Assembly: GCF_042477335.2 (NCBI RefSeq)
Contig: NC_091247.1
Location: forward strand, 9,384,501-9,448,500
Direction of reading: 5' to 3'
Origin: Ovis canadensis
Lineage: Eukaryota > Chordata > Mammalia > Artiodactyla > Bovidae
DNA length: 64,000 nt
Shown here: one piece after another, positions 50,961 through 62,260 of the stretch
How the letters are laid out: each line of letters opens with the position of its first letter
Position numbering within the stretch: the first letter of the stretch is position 1
Translations under genes and position numbers: made by a program
Notes under the pieces: model-generated
Database searches by the model: none
Told to the model about the DNA's origin: nothing
Seen by the model: the letters and a program-made list of their open reading frames with translations, nothing else

Positions 50961-51429
50961 TCACCATGGCCCTCTGGCATGCTCTTCCTCTGGCCCTTGC
51001 CTCAGCCACACCTGTTTATTTCTCATTTCAGCCTAGGAATCTCCCCCGTGAACACATAGTCACAGAACACGTGTGCAGTATCAGCCGCTCGTCTAAGCGC
51101 TCTGTGTACAGAAGTGCATTTCATCCTTGCAACAACCCTATGAGGCAGGAAATATTAATCCTATTTTAGAGATAAGAAAACTGAGGTGCTGGGAGGCAGG
51201 CACGTGCTCAGGGTCACGTGGGTAGTAAACGTCTGGGGCCTGATCCTGCCCCTCCGTGACAAAGAGGATCCATCTTTCATCTAGGGAGACAAAGCTGGGG
51301 GTGGGGGTGGGGGTGGGGCAGGTCTTCGCGACTCTGGCGAGTGAGCACAAGGGTCTGAACAGGGCCCCGCCCCGGCCTGCACCTACTGACCGCTTCTCCT
51401 GGCTCCCCATCCCTGTCACGTGCCCTGCT

Positions 51430-51700
51430 CTGTGGGAACTCAGCCTCAACAACACTTTGATGGAAAAATTTATGAAGAATCAAATTATTGCTGCTGGGAG
51501 GGAATTAAAACCATTTTTCATTCCCTGCGTCCCCGGGCCACGTCTGCGGGCGCCACCTTGGGAGCACTGCGCGCATCCCATCCCTCTTTATGGCCCGCCA
51601 TCACAGGCACAGATTACAGCTGCAATTCTCAACTAATCTGTTCTGGAACAGAAACGGCCATAAACGCGAGGCTCTCGGCCTGCCTCCCTTCCCGGGGCTG
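51430..51700. promoter_or_regulatory. Candidate conserved intronic element (LMX1B intron 2)
   Basis: Unique DNA with ATCAAATTATTGCTGC, GGGAATTAAAACCATTTTTC, CTTTATGGCC and GATTACAGCTGCAATT motifs, mixing homeobox-like and E-box-like cores. No repeat similarity. About 1.2 kb upstream of exon 3. Confidence 0.45.
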
Positions 51701-51829
51701 CCATCCACACCACCCACAGTGAGCGGGTGGGGCACAGTGGGCAGGGCCAATCCCAGCCCTGCCTGCTGCCCTGGCACCAGCTGAGGCACTCAAACTGGGG
51801 ACATCCCAGCAACCCCTGCCAGCCACCTC

Positions 51830-51960
51830 TAGTCTACCCAGCAGGCTCCTGCTCATCCTGCAATGCCCAGCTCCAACGCCACCTCCTCTGGGAAGCCTTC
51901 TTTGATGCCCCAGTTTGGGGGAGGTGGCCTCCTCTATGCTCACCTCAGGCCTTAGTTTCC
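51830..51960 (+). repeat. L2-like remnant
   Basis: Contains CAACGCCACCTCCTCTGGGA and AAGCCTTCTTTGATGCCCC, typical of the L2 3' end. Confidence 0.65.
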
Positions 51961-52659
51961 TCTACTGTGAAACAGGGATGTCAACAGGACTTTCCTCAAA
52001 GGCTGCTGTTGTCAGGACTCAATGGGACTGATCATTTAAGTCAATGAATGAGTCCCACATCAGAGTGATGGCACATGGCCCTGTTAGCTCCCAGTTCCAC
52101 GGAGGCCCACCTGATCCACCAGGAGGCCTCAGTGTCTGCAAAGCCTGTAAGGCTTGGCTCAGGCAGGCAGGACCTCAACTGGCCCACACAGCACATGGTT
52201 TCACCAGGGGAGTATGAGCCAAAGTCAGCTCCAATTTGGCCCTCTGGCTGGAGACCTTTGTTCAGGGTGCAACCCACCCAACTGTCCATGGCACCCTAAG
52301 CAGAGGCCTCTAGGAACCGGGCTGGCCCTCCAGTTCTGCCAAGGGGCTAGGGAAGAAGCCAGGTTCGCAGAACCTGCTGCTCTGACATGGGGGTCACTTC
52401 TGCCTTGCCCCTCTCACTGCCTGTCTGTCCTCCTCCCCACGCTCTACCTCCTGACCTAGTGGCCCCATGAAGGGCTGCAGCCTGGTCCCTGTGGCCCATG
52501 GGCAGATAAGTGCTGGGGCATCTCTGGGTCCACCTGGCAGGGCTGGGGCCCCAGGCCAGGTTGGCACACCTTGGGTGGTTCCCAGAGAAGAAGCCCTCTG
52601 AGTCTAGGGGAGGGGGTGGCGGCAGCGGTGGGGGGTGACCTGCATTTGCAGGCGCTGCC

Positions 52660-52995
52660 ACCATGCAGGCTTCACTCAGAACAGCCGCGCTAATGCCTTG
52701 GCAGCAGGGGGTCGATTGCTACTTTCTCCAAACTCATCAACACAATCTATTATTAATACTTCTCCAAAGGCTCGGTGCCGCCATTACGGAGGCAGCGCCA
52801 GCCACTCGGGGCATCATCTGTTATCTAGATTGCAAAAACTCAGGAAATAAAACAAACCGTGAACACTTTATAAACGGAATGGGCCATCCGTTTGGTCTCC
52901 AAGCATCTTTCCACCCAATAAAACATCGGGGGGGATGCATGAAATACTTGCTCCCAATTATGGGGCTGCCTTTGTCTACCACGCCAGGGTGAGAG
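52660..52995. promoter_or_regulatory. Strong candidate conserved intronic element (LMX1B intron 2)
   Basis: About 330 bp of unique DNA with TCGATTGCTACTTTCTCC, CTATTATTAATACTTC, GCCGCCATTACGG, ATCATCTGTTATCTAGATTG, CTTTATAAACGG, CCAATAAAACATC and CCCAATTATGGGGC motifs. It has dense homeobox, GATA-like and Cdx/Hox-like cores, with CpGs retained inside AT-rich sequence. Confidence 0.55.
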
Positions 52996-53139
52996 CTACA
53001 AACAGCGTGTGTGGGAGGGGCTCGGGCGCCAGCGAGAGCCCCTCCTTTCTGTGAGCCCCTATTCCCTCCCTAAATCCCTCTCACCACACAAGATCGGTGG
53101 AACCAGCCATTGAGAAGCAGCCCCAAGCAGAGGCGGGTG

Positions 53140-53300
53140 GCAATGGAATCAGATGGACTCAGGTTCAATGCCTGTTTCTGCCGCTTGCTGGCTTGTAAGT
53201 AATTTTTTCCCTCTAAGCTCGCTTATCTGTACAATGGGCTCAACAACGCTGCCGGTTTCTCAGTGTGAAAATGCACTGAGTTGTCAGGTTAAAGCTGTGA
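53140..53300 (+). repeat. MIR remnant
   Basis: AATCAGATGGACTCAGGTTC followed by a decayed core near TTATCTGTACAATGGGCTC. Confidence 0.65.
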
Positions 53301-54289
53301 GCACAAAGGGAGTGAAGGGGGGGCTGGGGAAGCCTCTCTGTGAACATTGCCTGGAAGCTGCAAATATTGACCGGAGACGCAGAATGGCTAGGGCTGAAAA
53401 GCTCCGCGCCTCCCCGCCTCTCTTCCCCTCCCGCCCCAAAGCCCGCATGAGGGGGCCGGAAAGCAACAAGGGCCCTGGGTTTGGACCCCTGGAGCCGCTC
53501 TCCCCCCCTCCCAGCTCTGGGACCTTGGGTGAGTCTGAACCTCGCTCACTTCCCCCCTCTGTAAGAGCACTGGGCAGGGACTCCAGATGGGCGCGCTTCC
53601 GCTTCCCCTTCCCACACTGGGGCTGGGAAGCCTGGATGCAGCAGGTGCTGGGGTCAGGGATGGAGGGCGTGTAGGGCGGCTCCGAAGCTCTGGCCAAGGC
53701 AGAGTTATCTGTGGCTTTCCCTCTAACGGTCGTGCCCTCTTGGTGCCAATCTGCCTGCCCTGGCCCCTCCCCCAATCCAGAAGCTCCAAAGCTAGACAAA
53801 GACTCGTGAAAGACTTGTGGCCACATCACTTGCTGCCAACCCATGCAACCCTCTTCCCCATTTTCCATGTAAACCACCTACCCTTTCCACACGCTGTCCC
53901 CACAACCTAGAAAGCCATTCCCCCCACTCCCAACCTTTGGCTGGCAAACACCTGCTAATTTGGGAGGATTTAGCTTAGGCATCCCTTCCTCCCAAAGTCC
54001 CCTCCTCCCTTCCAGTCACAGACACACTTCATGTATTTCCAGGTACACCTTCCCCAGGGCCACCTCTGTGTCTTAAGCACTGAGCCCAAGTTCCCGCACA
54101 CACTAAAGGTAAGCAGTGAATGTTTGCTGAATGACTGCTGAACCAGCCAATAGAGTGCCGTTTAGCCTGTGAGGAAGGGCAAGCTGGTCTGTGGGAGCCC
54201 CACCCACCTGCCCTGGGGAGACAGGGCCCCCTGGGAAGGGAGCTGTGTGGGGAGGTGGGGGAGCTGAACCGGGCAGCTTGGTATTCCCT

Positions 54290-54465
54290 TCTGTCTCCAT
54301 AACTTTTCCCTGTGTGACGTTAGTCAAGACATTTTAACCTCTCTGAGCCTCAGTTTCTTCATCTGTAAAATAGGAATGATGGTACCCACCCATGAGGTTG
54401 CTGGGAGGGCAAAACCCATGTAAAGTTCTCAGCCCTCTGCTGGCACTAAAAGGCATTTCACAACA
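54290..54465 (+). repeat. MIR remnant
   Basis: ACCTCTCTGAGCCTCAGTTT and CATCTGTAAAATAGGAATGA, a clear MIR core. Confidence 0.8.
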
Positions 54466-54971
54466 GCTGGTGTCTGCCTTTTTCCTGCTCTGTGTGAGTC
54501 CAACATGCTTTCCTGGATTACCCTGGAAGCAGGCTTCCTGACACAGACGCTAACCCTGTTCCCTCTCATCTCCATCCTGGGTTCTGAATCCATCCTTCCA
54601 GCTTCTGTCTGGAGGCTGGACAGAGCACTCCTGGCTCAATTCTCTGGCTGTCTCATTAGTATCATTGATCTCAATTAACATCTAGCTGCATCTCCCCATT
54701 AAGTCCTCACAGAACCCTGAAAGGAAGACCCTGTTTCCATCTCTGTTTCACAGATGAGCACAGGAAGGTGCAGAGGGCAGGTTCAAAGTCACATGGCAAC
54801 GTCACTATATACTTCCTCTTTGCTCTGTGTATCCAAATGCTTCCGTTCATCAACTACCCTGGCCCTTTGCCACCCCCACGTCTGTCTGCCCTCAAGGCTC
54901 TGAACACTCCGAGTTTTTATCACTTGACGTAAGCCCAGCACCTAGTAGGTGTGGCTGGGTGTGTGCATGTG

Positions 54972-55075
54972 TGTATGCTAAGTCGCTTCAGTTGTATCTG
55001 ACTCTGTGCTACCCTATAGACTGTAGCCCTCCAGGCTCCTCTGTCCATGGGATTCTCCAGGCAAGGTGGCTGGGT
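54972..55075 (-). mobile_element. BovA-type SINE, partial
   Basis: Reverse-oriented TAAGTCGCTTCAGTTGTATC to GGGATTCTCCAGGCAAGG. Truncated at its 5' half. Confidence 0.8.
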
Positions 55076-55371
55076 GGGTTTTCCTTAAACCAAACTGAAT
55101 ATCTCCCCCTGCAGCAAACACATCCCCTTCCCCCAGGATCATCTGTAATCACAGAGTAAGAAATTCCCCTTTTCAGGATGTCCTTCCCTTAAAGTGTTCC
55201 AGGCTAGGACAACACATCTCCATCTCCTCGGAGCTCTCTTTGGTTTATTTGTTTAATGCTCAATGTAGTAAAGTCATAAAGCTAATAAACAAAACTCAAA
55301 AAACCATTTTTTTCAGGAGCGTGTGAACATGGGTTACAAATCGGATTGGTTCATTTCTCTTAAACCATTGA

Positions 55372-55582
55372 TGGACTTTCCTGATGGCTCAGATGGTAAA
55401 GAATCTGCCTGCAATGCAGGAGAATGGGGTTTGCTTCCTGGATCAGGAAGATCCCCTGGAGAAGGGAATGGCAACCCACTTCAACATTCTTGCCTAGAGA
55501 ATCTCATGGACAGAGGAGCCTGGCTGGCTATGGTCCCTAGAGTCACAAAGAGTCAGACACAACTGAGCGACTAACACTTTCA
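55372..55582 (+). mobile_element. Bov-tA/BovA2-type SINE in LMX1B intron 2
   Basis: GACTTTCCTGATGGCTCAGA to CACAACTGAGCGACTAACAC, full-length type. Confidence 0.9.
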
Positions 55583-55724
55583 AACCATTGATACCTGCAG
55601 ACATGCATGCAAGGCAGGTGATTCTTGTACCTCTCATCAAACTGGTTTCCTAATGGCCCAGGGTCTCTCCGGCCTCTCCTCCTGGGTCTTCATCCTCTGA
55701 TCTTGGAGTCCACACAGCATGCAC

Positions 55725-55865
55725 TAGGCTTGGAATGCTGGTTCTGTCATTTCCTCACAATGGAATCCCACACAAGTCCCTTCTCCTCTCTGAGCCTCAG
55801 TGACCCCATCTGTCCAGTGGGGTCACAGCTGGGCACATGAGAAAGGCTTGATAAGCGCAGATCAC
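55725..55865 (+). repeat. MIR remnant
   Basis: TCTCTGAGCCTCAGTGACCC core in a decayed MIR context. Confidence 0.65.
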
Positions 55866-56079
55866 GATCACTGGCATCATCTACCCAGGGCTTTCCAGCA
55901 CCAGTTCACTCTCCTTGCTGAGAAGGTCCTCTGCCTCCTCACTATACATCCATTCCCGGACTCCCGTCACTGCACTTTACAGTTTATGTAGCTCCTCGCT
56001 GGGTTCTCAGTCCAGGAGCTCCCAATGCTCGTTTTAGGAGACGCGCATAGATCTAATCATGGCTCAAGGCCCCACTCTA

Positions 56080-56430
56080 CCCTGCCACACCTGGCCCTCG
56101 GCACTCTGCTCTAGCTGCCATGCTTCTCATTGCTCCCTGAACACAACGAGTCCCTTCTGGCCTCCTTAGCACCTAAAATTCCATCTGACTCTATAACTTG
56201 TTTTCTCAAACTCTTCCTTTTTTTCCTTGTTGAACTTATCTTCAGCCTTCAAGACACGATTCAAAGTGTCACCTTCTCTCTGAAGCCTTCCCTGATGCCT
56301 CCAGATCCAGACATTTGTGTGTCTGAACTCTCCACTGTCTTAGAAAGAGGGAATTAATTCGATCCCCTACTCTTTGCTCTGGCATTGAGTTGGTGGTTAG
56401 TGACTATTTGTCGAGTGAATGAATAACCCT
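56080..56430 (+). repeat. L2-like remnant
   Basis: GTCACCTTCTCTCTGAAGCC and TTCCCTGATGCCTCCAGATC followed by an L2-type 3' end with GAGTGAATGAATAA. Confidence 0.65.
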
Positions 56431-56904
56431 GGGAGAAATGAAATAGGCAGTCATTTCAAGGGACTAAGAGAAGGACAAGAGAATATTGGGCATTCTGCTT
56501 TTGGGGGAGTCTGAGAACACTACCAGCTAACGAGAGAAGGTGAACTTGCCCTCGTGTGCCCTCTTCCCAACCACACACTGTGGAGTCCAGTGTCCCAATG
56601 TTTTATTAACAAAGTTCTCTACATGCCTCGCCTTAGGCTGGAGCCTTGCAGTAACACCTCCTACCCTGTATGGCACCTGCATCCGTGGTACACAGGGAAA
56701 GCCCTATTAGTATAAAATGACTTCTCTGACCTTCAAGTGAGTGGGCCAGGCCTGGACACCTGACTCAAGGTGGGCCAACTGGACCCTCTGTCCTGTGTCT
56801 CATCCTTCTCCTGCTCATTCAAGGGTCCTTTTAACCCCTCACCCCCAATCCCCAGCCTTGTCCTCAGAGGTGTGCATTTCCATGACTCCAACACCAGTTA
56901 TGTG

Positions 56905-57000
56905 GGCTTGAGTCATTTACATTCCTTCTTTGAGCCTCAGTTTCCTCTTCTGTAAAATGGGGGTGTTAATCCCTCCATCACCTGGTGATGTGAGAAGGCT
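56905..57000 (+). repeat. MIR remnant
   Basis: GAGCCTCAGTTTCCTCTTCT and TGTAAAATGGGGGTGTTAAT. Confidence 0.78.
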
Positions 57001-57226
57001 AAGCCCAGAGGGTGTCTCAGGAGGTGTATGCCCCCTCTCTCTCCCCAGTCTACGTCTCATGTGGTGCCCAAGGCTGCTCTGGAATCTCTTCTGCCCTTCA
57101 ACTTCAGTCTGAAGCCCCCATCACATGGCTGGGTCTGAGTTCTCCCTGAGGTATGTGCTTCTATGAGACCCTCACCCAGGGTCACACTGGGGAGCAGGCA
57201 GCTTTTGAACCTGGTTCCCCCTAGAG

Positions 57227-57426
57227 CAGGGGTCCCCAACCTCCGGGATCTAATGCCTGATGATCTCAGGTGGAGCTGATGTAGTATTAGTACAAATAAA
57301 GGGCACCATACATGTAAAGCACTTTAATCATCCTGAAACCTCCCCCCGCCAACCCCTGCCTCAATCTGCGGAAGAACTGTCTTCCATGAAACCGGTTCCT
57401 GGTGCCAAAAAGGTCAGGGACCACTG
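57227..57426. mobile_element. hAT-like non-autonomous DNA transposon, 200 bp
   Basis: Termini CAGGGGTCCCCAACC (57,227-57,241) and GGTCAGGGACCACTG (57,412-57,426) form inverted repeats matching at 12 of 15 positions. Flanking octamers CCCTAGAG and CCTTAGGG match at 6 of 8, as expected of an old 8-bp target duplication. There is no transposase. The family name was not assigned. Confidence 0.7.
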
Positions 57427-58150
57427 CCTTAGGGCCTCTCCAGGCCCAAGGCCTACAGACCCTGGAAGCAGTCCCTCCCCGGGGACCACGAGGTTGGTGC
57501 TTGGAACTGAAGCCCCTCTGTCCCCACCTTCACGGATTCACCCAGCACACACCCAAGCAGGCTGACTGTGCCAGGCTTGTGCAAGACGCTTGGGGAACAG
57601 AGTCAGACCAAATCTCTACCGGTGGGAGCTGGCAGAATGTGACATGTGCTTTGATGGGGTACACTCAGCAGGCTGGGAGCAGGGCATAGAAAGGCATGCT
57701 AGCCAATCTGGAGGAGAGCTGGGGACTTCCTGGAGAAGGTGACATGACAATTAAAAGAACCCAGTCCTAGAGGCAGAAGGAACGGTCTGAAGAGTCTCAG
57801 TCCCAGCTCTGCCTGACCTTGGCGCTCGCCACCTCTCCTGTCTCAACCTGTTTTCCAGTTTGAAAACTGGGATCACAGCCCCTACCTCACAGGAGATCAT
57901 GACCCCGTGTTGACCCCTCTGTGCCACACCTCTACAGGCTGGTGTAGGACCCCAGGGTGGACCTGCCACAGAGCACCAGGACAGGCCCCAGGTGCTGAGA
58001 GCTCAGTAGGTGATTCCTGTCAGAATGGCTCCTGGGACTGTGGTGTCCGTCAGGGGTGAGCTGGTGTTCATACGAGCAGAGGGGACAAGACCCTGGACAC
58101 TCGGAGGCTGCCTGGCCCTCAGAGGGGCTGATGGGCTGAGAGCAGGCAGG
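57427..58150. other. Gene-free intronic DNA with a MIR remnant
   Basis: 57,765-57,900 resembles a MIR (CAGTTTGAAAACTGGGATCA). The rest is unique with no recognised function. Confidence 0.45.
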
Positions 58151-58154
58151 AGTT

Positions 58155-58670
58155 GCCTGGCCGCCTCCCTCCCCGACTTGTTGACATCTCCCCCACGTGC
58201 CTGCTGCGTCCTTATCATTCCGGGCGTAGCTGTTTTTTATTTTGAGACAAAAAGGGGCCTGTTGATGGGGATCCAACTCAAACCAGCTGCAAACATCTGC
58301 TTTGATGCGGCGGCGGCGGCGGCGGGCCAGGCGGGCGGCGGCGGGAGCCGCAGGCGGGGGCCCCGGTGCGCGCGTCAATCACGCGGCTGGAATGCTTGGC
58401 GGGGCCGGGCGCTGGGACCCGCGGCGGCGGCGGCGCGCGGGTCTCTCCGCAGCCTCGCCGAGCCGGGGCCGGGCCTGCAGCGAGGGCTGCCCCAGCGCTT
58501 CCTGCGGGCGCACAGACCCAGCTGTGCGGGGCCGCCGGCTCCACGGCCCTTTGATCCCGGCCCGGGGCGCTGTTGGGAGCCCGCAGCCCGGGGCTGGAGG
58601 TCAGGGGCCAGGGGCAGGGAGGGATGGGTCTAGCTGGGAGCCCGGGGTACCATCCGGGGGCTAGCCCGGC
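58155..58670. promoter_or_regulatory. Candidate conserved element and CpG island (LMX1B intron 2)
   Basis: 58,155-58,300 is AT-mixed with CCTTATCATTCC, GCTGTTTTTTATTTTGAG, CAGCTGCAAACATCTG and CTTTGATG motifs. It passes into a CpG-rich stretch with (CGG)n at about 58,306-58,326 and GCGTCAATCACGCGG near 58,370. It may be an alternative promoter or CpG-type enhancer. No LMX1B exon was recognised in it. Confidence 0.5.
58306..58326 (+). repeat. CGG trinucleotide run
   Basis: About seven tandem CGG units on the plus strand within the CpG-rich block. Confidence 0.9.
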
Positions 58671-58684
58671 CGGGCAGGCACACA

Positions 58685-59560
58685 TTAGGTGACTACACAC
58701 ACATTTATTTGGCACCTACTATGTGCCAGGCACTGTCTGGAGGCTTCGGTAGCCCAGTGAGTGAAAGGGATGGTCTCTCCCAACTACCCACCCCCCTCAC
58801 CCTGCCCCCAGCTTCCAATTTAAAGAGTAAGGGGACAGACAGGAGGTACATCTCTAGCAGAGTGTAACAAATAGTGACAATAATGAATCACGATGAAGCA
58901 AAGAAAAGCGAGGGCAGCGGCCAGGGGGGTTAGCAAGAACAGTCTCAGGCCTTACTGACATATCTGGGGGAAAGAGTTCCCAGCAGAGGGAACAGCAAGT
59001 ACAAAGGTCCTGAGGCCAGAGTGTACCTGAGGTGTTGGAGAGAAGGCAAGGAGATGATGTGGCTGGACAGGTGATCAACAGGGCAAGGACTAGGAGGTGC
59101 AGAAGCATTGGCAGGATGGTGGGGGGGGCAGTGAGGAAGGGCAAGTCACCTGGTGTTTTGGAGAGAGGGTCTTGAACAGAGAGGGGTTGTGATCTGATTT
59201 GCATTTTAACCAGGTTCCTCAGACAGCTGTGTGGGGGCCCAGAGATGCTTTGGGAGTTCATCGCAATAATCCAGGCAAAAGATGGTGTCGGCTGAGACAT
59301 CTCAGGGAAGGTGCTGAGAAGTCGCCCTTGCTGGGATGCATTTTGAAGGGAGACAGGGACATCAGAGGACGTGAGAGAAAGGATAGAGGTGTGGGTGAGT
59401 CCAAGATCAGGGGGCCTGAGCAACCAGAAGGATGGAGTTGCCACTAAATGAAATGGAGACTGAGGCAGGGTCGGGGAGGGCAGCATCAGGAGTGTGGTTC
59501 TGTACCTGTTAACCCTGAGCTGCCTTCTGATCGCCATGTGGACGTGTCCAGAGGGCAGCG
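58685..59560. repeat. Ancient mammalian interspersed repeat, family not assigned
   Basis: Stock phrases of a widespread mammalian repeat follow in order: CACCTACTATGTGCCAGGCA, CAGCAAGTACAAAGGTCCTG, GATCTGATTTGCATTTTAAC and GCAATAATCCAGGCAAAAGA. The 227-codon minus-strand frame over it is not a gene. Confidence 0.55.
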
Positions 59561-59626
59561 GCCGGTGTAACTCTAGAGCTCAGACAGAGATTCAGGCTGG
59601 AGATGCCATATGGGAGCTCCCAGTAT

Positions 59627-59690
59627 AGACACATACACACACACACACACACATACACACACACACACATACACTCTCTCTCTCTCTCAG
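59627..59690 (+). repeat. (CA)n-(TC)n compound microsatellite
   Basis: Interrupted CA repeats pass directly into CTCTCTCTCTCTC. Confidence 0.93.
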
Positions 59691-59699
59691 CACCTGATA

Positions 59700-61070
59700 A
59701 CTAGTTTCTCACTTCTGGGGCTCTGACCCCTGGGGGACTAGGGGTAAGCCCCAGGAATTTTTTTCCATTTGGGGACACTGGGGCTTCTCTAGGGACCAGA
59801 TCTGTCTTGGTGACATCAGGGAGAGACAGTCAGTGGTGCAGGGCAGGTGGAAGGTGAAGCATCAAGTCCTTCTGACCACGGCCCCCCCACCCCCACGTGC
59901 TTGCCCTCCAGCCAGCGCCTAGTGCACCAGCGGTCTGTGCACTCCAGGCCAGGCCTTTGGCTTGATGCTCTTTCCTCCCTTGTCTGCCCTTCACTGGCAA
60001 GTCCCATTCATCTGATGGCTCATTTATTTACTCATCCACCTAACATTCACTGAGCACCTACTATGAGCCAGGCCAAGTGCCTTACCCTCCACCTGCTCAT
60101 CAACCCCTCTGAGCTGATCCCATGTTGCCTTCCCCCATTCTCACTGAGTCACCAGCTCCTGGCTGTCGAACCCAGCAGCCCTTATTATTGTTATTATTTC
60201 TTGCTAAGATTTATTAAATGTTTTCCTATGTCCTAGGCCCTGCGCCTTATTTGCATGCAGACTCCTCCCATATAAGACCCCTTAGACACAGGCTCTGGCA
60301 CTCTCTTCACAAGAGAGGAAAGTGGTGCTTGGAGAGGGTACCATCACCTCTCAGAACTGGCAGAACTGGGTTCAAAGCTGGGACAATGGGCTCCCTGCTT
60401 GATGCCTGGACCTCCCTGGACCTCCTTGTGCTCAAGGCAGTCTCTTGCCTCAGCCTCATCCTCCCTGCCCGCCACTGCACTTGCTCCATCAGCTCAGAGC
60501 TGTAGGCCCATGACCTGGGCTGGGCCTGGGGGAGCCGAAGGTCCAGAGGTGAGGGGCTGACAACACAGGGGCAAGATGAGAAATCCCACCCCATGGGATG
60601 GAGAGGCCTTTTGGATTTCTCTCCAGGGTCCCGTGTGGCCAGAACAGGCCAGGCTCAAGGCTGCGTGCCTGGGAAGGGCTGAGTGATCCAGGACAGAGCC
60701 TGAGGAGGTGTAAGGTCAGCGGGGTGGGGGGCAGGACTAGGAGGGCTGTCTTCCTGGGTCAGAAGGGGATTACAAAGAGTGCAAAAGACTGAATGGGGCA
60801 AGTGCAGGCTGGGATGGCAACAGGACTGTGTCTAATTCCAGAGTCTGGGCTCTGTGTAGGCAGTGGCAGAGGAGCAGAGAGGCCATTCCGAGATGGAGCA
60901 GTTGAATATAAGCAAAGGCAAGAAGAAAACAGAGACCATTTTCAGGGTTAGGGAGACAGTGCATCAGAAAGGTTGCAGCGTAGGTGAGAAAGGAGAAGGC
61001 TCAAACCAGAGGCCCCAAATGTTGGGCTAAAGAAGAGAGAGGTCAGGTTTCTTTTGTTTCCATCTACTCA
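59700..61070. other. Gene-free intronic DNA
   Basis: Ancient-repeat phrases near 60,040-60,075 (CACCTACTATGAGCCAGGCC) and 60,195-60,390. Nothing else was recognised. Confidence 0.45.
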
Positions 61071-61076
61071 TCCTTC

Positions 61077-61313
61077 TATCTAGCCATCCACCCACCCACT
61101 CGCATAGCCTCTCAGCCAGTTATCCATCTATCCACCCACCCCTCCACCCATCTACCCTCTCAGCCATCCATCCATCCATCCATCCATCCACCCATCCGTC
61201 TGTCCACCCACACACATCCACGCACCCATGCGTACATGCAAGCATCCATCCACCTGCTGGGCTATCCGCCCATCTCCCATCCATCCAACCATACACACAC
61301 ATCCATCTACCCA
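61077..61313 (+). repeat. (CATC)n-type tetranucleotide repeat, interrupted
   Basis: Perfect CCAT units around 61,152-61,190 are flanked by degenerate CATCCACC and CACACATC words. Confidence 0.93.
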
Positions 61314-61419
61314 CACGTACTCAGGCACTCACTCTGTGCCAAATCCTATGTCACGATTCCTCCCCTTGAAAGCAGAAACTGCCTTTTAAGGCTTTACTGT
61401 AAGACTTGTTGATTCTGTA

Positions 61420-61609
61420 GTGACAGTCGCTCAATTGTGTCTGACTCTTTGCAACCCCATGTACTATATAGTCCATGGAATTCTCCAGGCCAGAATACTG
61501 GAGTGGGTAGCTGTTCCCTTCTCCAGGGGATCTTCCCAACCCAGGGATTGAACCCAGGTCTCCCACATTGCAGGCAGATTCTTTACCAGCTGAGCCACAA
61601 GGGAAGCCA
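61420..61609 (-). mobile_element. Bov-tA/BovA2-type SINE with perfect 12-bp target duplication
   Basis: Reverse-oriented GTCGCTCAATTGTGTCTGAC to TGAGCCACAAGGGAAGCCA. GTTGATTCTGTA occurs at 61,408-61,419 and 61,610-61,621. Confidence 0.92.
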
Positions 61610-61879
61610 GTTGATTCTGTAAGCATTTACCAAATACCCACCACGACCAAGCACCATGCTAGGGGATGAGAAATCCATGGGGATTTCACTTCCTCTCAGT
61701 GAGCTCCTGGTGTAATGGAGGACAGGGTATTCCAGGGGAAAGGAGGTCTCGGAAGGAGAAATCCTGGATACCAGTGGAGAGCCTCACAGCTAGCCATGCT
61801 GACAGTCTGGCCCCATCGTTTGGACCCCAAGGATTTGGACTCTCTATACACAGACCACAGCATTTTAATTAGAGTTATA

Positions 61880-62260
61880 ACAACATTGATAAACTTCCTT
61901 TGAGCAAGTGTTTTCCGGAACAAACTCCATTAAGGCAATTTAATTTTTTGAACAATTTTCTTTCTAGTGCAGTTAAATAATTTACAACTTTTTCCATTTC
62001 CATTTTTATTTTACTAAAATTATTTTCATTGAGATAAATTATTTCCCATGAAAAAATTTCAATAATGGTTTGCTCCATTGTCAGCTTTGTGCTTGTATTA
62101 TATCCTACTGATTATCAGGGTTTGAGTCTTTGGTTAATTTGTAGCCAGTGACATATTTTTACCAGGGTTGTTTCACTGCTGTCAGTTGTATTTTGTACTC
62201 CTTAATTTACCAAGTTAAATTTCCCCCCAGGCTCAGGTAGGATGGTTTTTAATGTTAGCA
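61880..62260. promoter_or_regulatory. Candidate conserved AT-rich element (LMX1B intron 2)
   Basis: Unique AT-rich DNA with many TAAT/ATTA cores (GGCAATTTAATTTTTTG, GTTAAATAATTTAC, CCTTAATTTACC) and no repeat similarity noticed, in an otherwise GC-rich intron. Confidence 0.45.

Noticed and set aside
58010..58715. Overlapping frames up to 207 codons as LMX1B first exons
   Set aside because: None matches the LMX1B N-terminus or LIM1, and exon 2 is not found between here and exon 3. Composition of a CpG block explains them.
58854..59537. 227-codon minus-strand frame
   Set aside because: Lies over an ancient interspersed repeat with typical repeat phrases. No protein similarity recognised.
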